Origin: Nocardioides cremeus
Lineage (GTDB): Bacteria > Actinomycetota > Actinomycetes > Propionibacteriales > Nocardioidaceae
DNA: 64,000 bases
Direction of reading: 5' to 3'
NCBI RefSeq assembly: GCF_030518195.1
Contig: NZ_JAULSC010000001.1
Span: 434,001 to 498,000 of the forward strand
The notes beneath the pieces are model-generated. The model ran no database searches. It saw only the letters and a list, made by a program, of their open reading frames with translations, and was not told the origin of the DNA. Both the position numbers and the translations under genes were made by a program. Numbering within the stretch: the first letter of the stretch is position 1; each line of letters opens with the position of its first letter. This document shows positions 63,977 through 64,000 of the stretch, one piece after another.

Positions 63977-64000
63977 GGGGGACCTGAGACACGTGGCATC

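Noticed and set aside
63993..64000. GTG at the window edge as the start of a YrbE-like permease
   Set aside because: Only eight bases are visible; the guess rests on synteny alone, so it is not reported as a feature.

Overview
The window is high-GC actinobacterial chromosome. Gene order points to Propionibacteriales, most likely Nocardioides or a close relative; this is inferred from content and synteny because no database search was possible. Supporting points are GTG starts and GTGA/ATGA overlaps, a complete nuoA-N operon between menG and a trans-polyprenyl diphosphate synthase, and the block tRNA-Thr / tRNA-Met / rpmG / hadAB / murB / tRNA-Trp / secE / nusG / rplKA / rplJL / Mkl-type ATPase, which follows the mycobacterial Rv0634B-Rv0655 order. 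Nearly all of it is chromosomal core. I see no transposase, integrase, phage gene, toxin-antitoxin pair or CRISPR array.

Layout. 1-6.0 kb: a CPA1 Na+/H+ antiporter fused to a UBP-type zinc finger, a tightly overlapping minus-strand operon (LysE exporter, GNAT, cytochrome P450, then an NmrA-like reductase), and a metallo-beta-lactamase-fold hydrolase. 6.0-11.5 kb: a frameshifted arylsulfotransferase gene, isochorismate synthase, an L,D-transpeptidase and menG. 11.6-28.5 kb: respiratory complex I (nuoA-N, almost every junction overlapping or within a few bases) followed by the polyprenyl diphosphate synthase that probably makes the menaquinone side chain. Together with isochorismate synthase and MenG, this stretch encodes an NADH-to-menaquinone module. 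28.5-33.1 kb: a small lipoprotein, RarD, and a 2-oxoacid:ferredoxin oxidoreductase (KorAB). 33.2-39 kb: YajQ, tRNA-Tyr, an alpha/beta hydrolase, a secreted LVIVD-repeat protein, a phosphodiesterase, a siderophore-interacting protein with an IdeR/DtxR-type box, and a Ddn-like nitroreductase.

39-42.3 kb: tyrosine/homogentisate catabolism (hmgA divergent from an uncharacterised gene plus fumarylacetoacetase). 42.3-47.6 kb: a ROK regulator divergent from zwf-edd-eda, i.e. a self-contained Entner-Doudoroff operon with a candidate operator between. 47.7-53.1 kb: small and membrane proteins, a pirin-tag-lrgA-lrgB operon and an amidase. 53.2-64 kb: the translation and secretion block described above, with an adenosine deaminase/DUF4190 pair and an aspartate aminotransferase embedded, ending in a Mce-type ATPase.

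The most unusual signal is non-coding. Several gene ends carry short tandem repeats with an exact 22-bp period that start at or within a few bases of a TGA stop codon. One family occurs at four loci (5962, 8268, 47607, 48899) and a second, unrelated family occurs in a two-direct/two-inverted arrangement at 42251. Shorter repeats at 36675 and 28475/28982 sit in the same kind of position. No gap between genes exceeds 300 bases.
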